Assembly (NCBI GenBank): GCA_003105225.1
Contig: PQAK01000082.1
Coordinates: 1-11,183 of the forward strand
Direction: 5' to 3'
Length of the DNA: 11,183 bases
Source: Deltaproteobacteria bacterium
GTDB lineage: Bacteria; Desulfobacterota; Deferrimicrobia; Deferrimicrobiales; Deferrimicrobiaceae
This document shows, one piece after another, positions 5,604 to 11,183 of this stretch. Each line of letters begins with the position of its first letter. Positions within the stretch are counted from its first letter, which is position 1. A model generated the notes under the pieces. That model was given only the letters and a program-made list of their open reading frames with translations, was not told the DNA's origin and did not search any database. Both the position numbers and the translations under genes were made by a program.

Positions 5604-8600
5604 ATGAGATGGAGGAACCCGAACCTCATTGCGGCGGCATTTGCCGTCGCTGCTTTTTTATCAGGAGTGTGGCCGGCGGAGGCAAAGGCAAAGACGATCC
5701 GGGCCGACGTGGTCGCGATCGACCAGCCGATCGTGTACAACCGGCTGGGCGCCTTCAACCCGGTCGGAATGGTGTACGCCCTCCGGCAGGATGTCGTGAT
5801 CCTGGGTCAGGCCGCGGGTTTTCCCACGGGGCAGGGATTCCTGGGATTTCCCGACGGGACGCCGATCGCGCGTACGGGCCTTGCCGACAGCCGGCTTGCC
5901 GGGCAGGTGGCGCTTCGGCCCGACAAGCGCCCCCGCCCGATCGTCCTGCGGATGAACGTGGGCGACACGCTCGAAGTCCGCTTCGCCAACCTGCTCAACC
6001 CTTCGCGGGTCCGCAACGACATGCCCGCGGACCGGCATGCCAGCTTCCACCCGCTCGGGCTCTCCCCGGCGGAATCGATCCTGGATGACGGCTCCTTCGT
6101 GGGTGCGAACCCCGGCAGCCTTCTGGCTCCCGGTCAGTCGAGAACGTACAAGTGGAAGGTCCGGCCCCCGAATCCGGGCGAGTCGGGCAACGAGGGGGAG
6201 CAGTCCTACCTGGTGGTGAGCCACGGGTCGATCTTCGGCGGCGAGGGGCTGGACCAGAGCCGCGCCACCGGCCTGTTCGGCGTCGTCGTCGTGGAACCGG
6301 TCGGGTCGTGGTACTACCGGAGCCAGGTGACGGAAGAGGAGATGCGGCTGGCCACCCGGAAGAACCCGGACGGATCCCTGGCGCGCACCGCCGACGGCCA
6401 CCCCGTCATCGACTACAATGCCAGGTACCCGTTGGATTGCGCGGGCGGCCCCGATGCCCCGCCGGGCGGCGGGGACGGCGTGTGGTGCCGGGAGGGGAAG
6501 GCGGGGCTTCCCGTCCTTTCCATGCTCGACGACCCGGACGGCCCGGGCCCCCTTCCGCCGGAGATCGTCCACACCGACATCAACGCGATCATCGCCTACA
6601 CCGACGACGGGAGGCTCGACCTCAACGCCTCGAGCGGAAAGTATCCCCCTTCGACCTACCCGCTGGAGATGAAGGGGAAGAACAACCCGTCGTACCCCAA
6701 CCGCCTCGAGCCGTTCCGCGAGCTGACCTCGGTCTTCCACGACGAGGCGCAGGTGATCCAGGCGTTCCAGGGGTTCTACCTCGACCCGGTTTTCTCCTTC
6801 ACGCTCCACAGCGTCCGGGACGGCTTCATGATCAACTACGCCTCCGGCGGGATCGGCTCGGAGATCCTCGCCAACCGGCTCGGCGTCGGTCCGATGCACG
6901 ACTGCCTGAACTGCGCTTACGAGGAGTTCTTCCTTTCTTCCCACGCGGTGGGGGATCCGGGGATGAACGTCGACGTCCCGGCCGACGCGGGCCTCCTGAA
7001 CCTGGCCCCCGGCCAGCAGGTCCCCCCGGGATACTCCGGTCCGAAGGCCACCCGGGCCCTCTATCCGGACGACCCGAGCACGGTCCACCACGTGTACCAG
7101 AGCGACTTCGTCAAGATCCGGAACCTCCACGCGGGGCCGAAGGAGCACCACATCTTCCACCTCCACAACCACCAGTGGCTGTTCAATCCCAACGACGACA
7201 ATTCCAACTACCTCGACGCCCAGGGAATCGGGCCCGGATCGAGCTACACCTACGAGCTCGTGTTCGGCGGCTCGGGGAACCGGAACAAGTCGCTGGGAGA
7301 CTCCATATTCCACTGCCACTTCTACCCGCATTTCGCCCAGGGGATGTGGACCCACATCCGCCACCACGACGTGTTCGAGTCGGGGACGCGCCTGGAGGCG
7401 AGCGGGGATCCGAACGACCCGGCCGCCTTCCACACCTTGCCGCACGCGCTGCAGGACGGCACCCCCGCCCTGCTCGATCCGGCCACCGGCGCGCGGGCGC
7501 GGGCGCTTCCCGACGGCGAAATCGCGGCGGGAACGCCGATCCCGGCGATCGTCCCCCTCCCGGGCAAGCCGATGGCGCCCCTGCCGGGCAGGGTGGTGGT
7601 GGTCCCGAACCCGAACACGACCACCGCATCGGTGTTCCATCCCGATACCCCGGGGGCGCAGGTGCCTACCGGGAGCCTCGCCAAGGTCCTCGACCGCAAC
7701 ATCAATCCCGGGTACCCCTTCTTCATCGCCGGGATCGAGAACACCGTGGGGCAGCGGCCTCCCACGCCGCCCCTCGACATGTTCCCGGACCCGAACAACC
7801 CCGCCGACGGCGGGTGGGACGGCGGTCTGCCCCGGCACTCCATCGACGGCATCGTCGCCGCGGGCCGGGTGACGGACGGCGGCGGAAACCCGGTGCCGGC
7901 GTACGAGGCCGTCGAATCCCGTCTCGACTTCTCCAAGGTGGTCCATCGCGCGCGGCCGGTCTACTTCCCGGAGGACGGCACCGACGTGGAGAAGGCGGCG
8001 ATGGCGTACCACGCGCAGAAATTCCACGACACGTTCCTGCCGGACGGCACCCCCGCCGCCGGCGCGTCGGGGTTCCGCACGAACGGCCAGCCCCCCCAGC
8101 CCAGCGCCCCCTACGCCGATCCGTGCGTCGACGACAACGGCGACCGGATCCGGGCGGGCGTCACGGCGAGCTTCTTCGACGGCACCGGGGGGAAGACCTT
8201 CACCGGGATCCCCCGGTTCGGCGCGGACAATCCCCGCGTCTACAAGGGGGCCGACATCCAGTTCGACGCCGTCTTCAACAAGGCGGGGTGGCACTTCCCC
8301 CAGGAGCGGATGATCACCCTGTGGGACGACGCGGTGCCGACGATCGACCACATCCGTCCGCCCGAGCCGCTCGTGATGCGGCAAAACGCCCTGGACTGCG
8401 TGAAATACCTGCATACGAACCTGGTCCCCGAGGTGTACGAGCTGGACGACTTCCAGGTCCGCACCCCCACCGACATCATCGGGCAGCACATCCACCTGCC
8501 GAAGTTCGAGGTGATCTCGTCCGACGGTTCGGGAAACGGCTGGAACTACGAGGACGGGACGCTGTCGCCCGGAGCGGTCCGGGAGAGAATCGCCGCGATC

Positions 8601-11183
8601 AACACCTACAACCGCACGCCGGGGCTTTCCCCCGTGCCCCACCCCGCCAGCTCCTGCGCCCCCGGCGGGAGCGGCGACCTCGTCCCGTGCGCGCATCCCT
8701 TTTTCGGCCGGTTCCACAAGCCCGAGTGGATGGGAGCCCGCACCACGATCCAGCGCTGGTTCTCCGACCCGGTCATTAACGCCGAAAAAGTGGAGAGGGG
8801 ACTGGGGATCACCTTCACCCACGACCATTTCGGCCCGTCGACCCATCAGCAGATCGGGCTGTACGGAACGATCATCAACGAGCCCGTGGACTCCGTATGG
8901 GTCCACAACGAGACCGGGAAGCGGCTGGGGAACAACGCGAACGCGACGGAGTACAACGACAACGTGCTGGCGGCGGCCATCGGCACCCGCACCGACGGAG
9001 GCCCCACGAGCTGGCAGGCGGCGATCCTCACCGCCGACCTCGACGGGGACGGGGTGAACGACAGCTACCGCGAGTTCTTCATGGAGTTCCAGGATTTCCA
9101 GGCGGCCTACGAAGCGGGGACGAACGTGGGCGGCCGCGATGCGCAGGGGAACGTGATCCTTCCCACGTCCGACACGTTCCGGACGGCGATCAATCCGCCG
9201 TTCAAGCAGGATTCGATCGTGTCTCCGCGGGATCCCTTCCTCCTCGGGCTGAATCCGGATCTTTCCCGGTATGCGCAGACCTGCCCGGGCTTCCAGGTAC
9301 GGCCGTGCCCGGAGGCGATCTCCGCGGACGACACCGGCACGTTCGTCGTCAACTACCGGAACGAGCCGGTGGGGCTGCGCGTCTTCGATCCGAACGCCCC
9401 CGGTCCCGACGGCCTTCCCGGCGCCCAGGCGGCGGGACAGGCGGGCGACCTCGCGTTCGCCCTCTCCTCGAACGTGACCCGCGCGATCCCGGCGCTCAAC
9501 GTCCAGCCGGACGGGCCGGGCTCTCCCACCCACTACCAGCTCCGGCCCACCCAGGACCAGAGGCCGCTCGATCCCTACACCTTGAACGTGCGCGCCCAGA
9601 CGGGCGACCGCGTGCGGATCAAGCTCCAGGTGGGCGCCACGGAGGAAGGGCACAATCCCACCCTCCACGGCCTGAAATGGACCCAGGCGGGTTCGAGCTT
9701 CGGCACCGCACCGAACTCCGGCTGGCGCAACAGCCAGTCGTTCATGGGGATCTCCGAGCAGTTCACGCTCAACACGCCCATCTATGCCGACCTGGGGCAG
9801 TCGGGCAACGTGGCCGATTACGCCTATTCCGTCTCCGCCTCCTCCGAAGGATGGTGGAACGGATCCTGGGGGCTCATCCGGACGTACCGGGCGAAACGGA
9901 ACGACCTGGTCCAACTCCCCAACAACCCGAAGCCGACGGTCATCACGAACCCGTTCAGCTTCAATGGCGTCTGCCCGGTCGCCGCGCCGCAGCGCACCTA
10001 TGACGTGACGGCCGTTGCGGGAAAGGATGTCCTTCCCGTGGATCCCGTCCTGGGGATCCGGACGCTCGTCTACAATTCCCGCCGGACCCCCGTCCCGGTG
10101 ATCAACCCCGAGCCGTTGCCCGGAAACCCGCCGGAACCGGGGATCCAGGCGGGATCGAGCGGACCGCTCCACGACCCGACGGCGCTGCTGTACGTCATGA
10201 CTTCCGACCTCGAGCCGATCGACCCGAACCAGGCCGCGTGCCTCCAGGGGGGGGTGACCAACCCGGGCTGCCCGGTGCAGCTTTCGCCCACCGCGCCCAT
10301 CGAGCCGGTCGTCCTTCGGGCCGCAGCGGGAGAGTGCATCAACGTGACGCTCCGCAACCGGCTGCAGCCGGATGCGGACGGCCGGATGTTCGACATGAAC
10401 GGCTTCGATACGCTGCCCTGGATCGTCAAACGCGCCCAGGACGTCGATCCCCTCGAGGGGGGAACCCGGTCGTTCAACGCGAACCTCCTCCGCCCCTCGG
10501 CCCACGTCGGGATCCATCCCCAGCTGGTGGAATACGACGTGACCAAGGCGGACGGGGTCAACGTGGGGATGAATCCCGTCATGACCGTGCCGCCCGGCGG
10601 CGTGCGGACGTTCATGTGGTACGCGGGGGATATCGCCCACAAGCGCGGCCCCGCCATCGGGCCGATCAACACCACCAAGATCGTCGCCACGCCGGTGGAA
10701 TTCGGCGGCGTGTTCCTGAGCCCCGCCGACAAGCTCAAGCAGGTCCAGAAGGGGCTGATCGGATCGCTCGTCATCGAACCCGCGGGGTCGACCTGGACGG
10801 ACGATATCCTCGCACTGGGAGTGAACACCGGCGACCCGGCGATGGCCGGCCGGACAACCCGGGCGGCCTCCACCGTGACGGCGCCCGGGAAGACGTTCAG
10901 GGACTTCTCCCTGGTCTGGCAGTCGAGCAACAACATCCGGCTTGCGAACAACACCGCCGTCTCCGCGGTGGCGGCGGAGGGGGTCGGCCTCCCCGAGGAC
11001 GTGGAGGATGCCGGGGTCCGGGCATTCAACTACCGGACGGAGCCGCTCTGGTTCCGGTACGGCCTGTCGCCCAACTTCCATATCGAGCAGGTGCGGGACA
11101 TCCCCAAAACCTCCATGGCGTACAGCAACGCGTGGCCGGATCCGTCCACGGGCGCTTCCGTCGGCGACCCCCAAACCCCGATC
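5604..11183 (+). CDS. Giant secreted multicopper oxidase-like protein (OmpB/MofA type), 3' end outside the window
   Basis: The frame is open for 1860 codons to the right edge. The ATG at 5604 follows AGGGGGG by 7 bases and opens a Sec signal peptide, with an AAAFAVAAFL core and likely cleavage after A27. The protein is built of cupredoxin domains. The type 1/type 3 copper half is H516-x2-H519-x-H521 and H570-C571-H572-x3-H576-x4-M581, both complete. The type 2/3 partner half is H962-x-H964 (QHIHLPKFEV) and H1073-x-H1075 (FTHDHFGPSTHQQ). GLxG...EP domain ends recur at 223, 1085 and 1717. D1145-D1153 is a DxDGDGxxD calcium-type loop. There is no CxxCH. In families I know, it most resembles OmpB of Geobacter and MofA/MnxG manganese oxidases, so it likely acts outside the cell on Fe or Mn. 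Whether it oxidises or assists reduction cannot be told. The neighbouring secretin suggests type II export. Confidence 0.92.
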   Translation, partial: MRWRNPNLIAAAFAVAAFLSGVWPAEAKAKTIRADVVAIDQPIVYNRLGAFNPVGMVYALRQDVVILGQAAGFPTGQGFLGFPDGTPIARTGLADSRLAGQVALRPDKRPRPIVLRMNVGDTLEVRFANLLNPSRVRNDMPADRHASFHPLGLSPAESILDDGSFVGANPGSLLAPGQSRTYKWKVRPPNPGESGNEGEQSYLVVSHGSIFGGEGLDQSRATGLFGVVVVEPVGSWYYRSQVTEEEMRLATRKNPDGSLARTADGHPVIDYNARYPLDCAGGPDAPPGGGDGVWCREGKAGLPVLSMLDDPDGPGPLPPEIVHTDINAIIAYTDDGRLDLNASSGKYPPSTYPLEMKGKNNPSYPNRLEPFRELTSVFHDEAQVIQAFQGFYLDPVFSFTLHSVRDGFMINYASGGIGSEILANRLGVGPMHDCLNCAYEEFFLSSHAVGDPGMNVDVPADAGLLNLAPGQQVPPGYSGPKATRALYPDDPSTVHHVYQSDFVKIRNLHAGPKEHHIFHLHNHQWLFNPNDDNSNYLDAQGIGPGSSYTYELVFGGSGNRNKSLGDSIFHCHFYPHFAQGMWTHIRHHDVFESGTRLEASGDPNDPAAFHTLPHALQDGTPALLDPATGARARALPDGEIAAGTPIPAIVPLPGKPMAPLPGRVVVVPNPNTTTASVFHPDTPGAQVPTGSLAKVLDRNINPGYPFFIAGIENTVGQRPPTPPLDMFPDPNNPADGGWDGGLPRHSIDGIVAAGRVTDGGGNPVPAYEAVESRLDFSKVVHRARPVYFPEDGTDVEKAAMAYHAQKFHDTFLPDGTPAAGASGFRTNGQPPQPSAPYADPCVDDNGDRIRAGVTASFFDGTGGKTFTGIPRFGADNPRVYKGADIQFDAVFNKAGWHFPQERMITLWDDAVPTIDHIRPPEPLVMRQNALDCVKYLHTNLVPEVYELDDFQVRTPTDIIGQHIHLPKFEVISSDGSGNGWNYEDGTLSPGAVRERIAAINTYNRTPGLSPVPHPASSCAPGGSGDLVPCAHPFFGRFHKPEWMGARTTIQRWFSDPVINAEKVERGLGITFTHDHFGPSTHQQIGLYGTIINEPVDSVWVHNETGKRLGNNANATEYNDNVLAAAIGTRTDGGPTSWQAAILTADLDGDGVNDSYREFFMEFQDFQAAYEAGTNVGGRDAQGNVILPTSDTFRTAINPPFKQDSIVSPRDPFLLGLNPDLSRYAQTCPGFQVRPCPEAISADDTGTFVVNYRNEPVGLRVFDPNAPGPDGLPGAQAAGQAGDLAFALSSNVTRAIPALNVQPDGPGSPTHYQLRPTQDQRPLDPYTLNVRAQTGDRVRIKLQVGATEEGHNPTLHGLKWTQAGSSFGTAPNSGWRNSQSFMGISEQFTLNTPIYADLGQSGNVADYAYSVSASSEGWWNGSWGLIRTYRAKRNDLVQLPNNPKPTVITNPFSFNGVCPVAAPQRTYDVTAVAGKDVLPVDPVLGIRTLVYNSRRTPVPVINPEPLPGNPPEPGIQAGSSGPLHDPTALLYVMTSDLEPIDPNQAACLQGGVTNPGCPVQLSPTAPIEPVVLRAAAGECINVTLRNRLQPDADGRMFDMNGFDTLPWIVKRAQDVDPLEGGTRSFNANLLRPSAHVGIHPQLVEYDVTKADGVNVGMNPVMTVPPGGVRTFMWYAGDIAHKRGPAIGPINTTKIVATPVEFGGVFLSPADKLKQVQKGLIGSLVIEPAGSTWTDDILALGVNTGDPAMAGRTTRAASTVTAPGKTFRDFSLVWQSSNNIRLANNTAVSAVAAEGVGLPEDVEDAGVRAFNYRTEPLWFRYGLSPNFHIEQVRDIPKTSMAYSNAWPDPSTGASVGDPQTPI

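Noticed and set aside
6152..10003. Long plus-strand open frames within the multicopper region (6152-8779 and 8897-10003)
   Set aside because: They are in another frame from the copper-motif frame and give Arg/Pro/Gly-rich low-complexity protein typical of GC-rich shadow frames.
5661..11174. A 1837-codon open frame on the minus strand opposite the multicopper gene
   Set aside because: It is codon-aligned with the real gene and exists only because TTA, CTA and TCA are absent from that gene. Its protein is an Arg/Val/Gly/His-rich mixture with no domain features.
4969..11183. Possible c-type cytochrome motifs, expected in a metal-reducing locus
   Set aside because: Cysteines in the multicopper protein (for example CLNC and FHCH) and in the receiver never form CxxCH.
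1..11183. Mobile elements, CRISPR arrays, tRNA or rRNA genes
   Set aside because: No transposase or integrase-like coding sequence, no regularly spaced DNA repeats and no RNA gene pattern were seen.

Overview
The window is GC-rich, densely coding bacterial DNA. A type II secretion secretin, a very large OmpB/MofA-type multicopper protein and sigma-54-like promoters together suggest a Gram-negative metal-cycling bacterium, most likely a deltaproteobacterium (Desulfobacterota, near Geobacter and its relatives). The lineage is inferred from gene content only; there is no rRNA or other marker gene here.

Layout, left to right. (1) 1-2069, plus strand: the 3' part of a GspD-type secretin. It has a Pro/Ala-rich repetitive lead-in, N0 to N3 domains and a complete secretin pore domain, and its 5' end lies outside the window. 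(2) 2088-4505, minus strand, convergent: an 805-residue exported protein of unknown function with paired cysteines and two C-terminal Ig-like repeats. A terminator hairpin occupies the gap between the two genes. (3) 4506-4968: a 463-base divergent control region with two sigma-54-like promoters facing opposite ways, a perfect inverted repeat and a terminator-like hairpin. (4) 4969-5373, plus: a receiver-only response regulator. (5) 5374-5603: a short control region with two inverted repeats and a third sigma-54-like promoter. (6) 5604 to beyond the right edge, plus: a giant secreted multicopper protein, open for 1860 codons without a stop.

How the parts may fit together. In Geobacter sulfurreducens, from published work I recall, the multicopper protein OmpB is exported by a type II system (OxpG pseudopilin) and is needed to reduce insoluble Fe(III) oxide. 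Here a secretin, a giant OmpB/MofA-like multicopper protein, a second exported protein and a receiver sit side by side, and the last three genes each follow a sigma-54-like -24/-12 element. The reading is inference: a secretion-plus-cargo locus for extracellular metal redox chemistry under RpoN control.

The multicopper protein is the most interesting element. It is built from internally repeated cupredoxin units. One complete set of copper ligands is visible, in the reverse of the usual laccase order, and a second copy of the type 1 half has lost its ligands.
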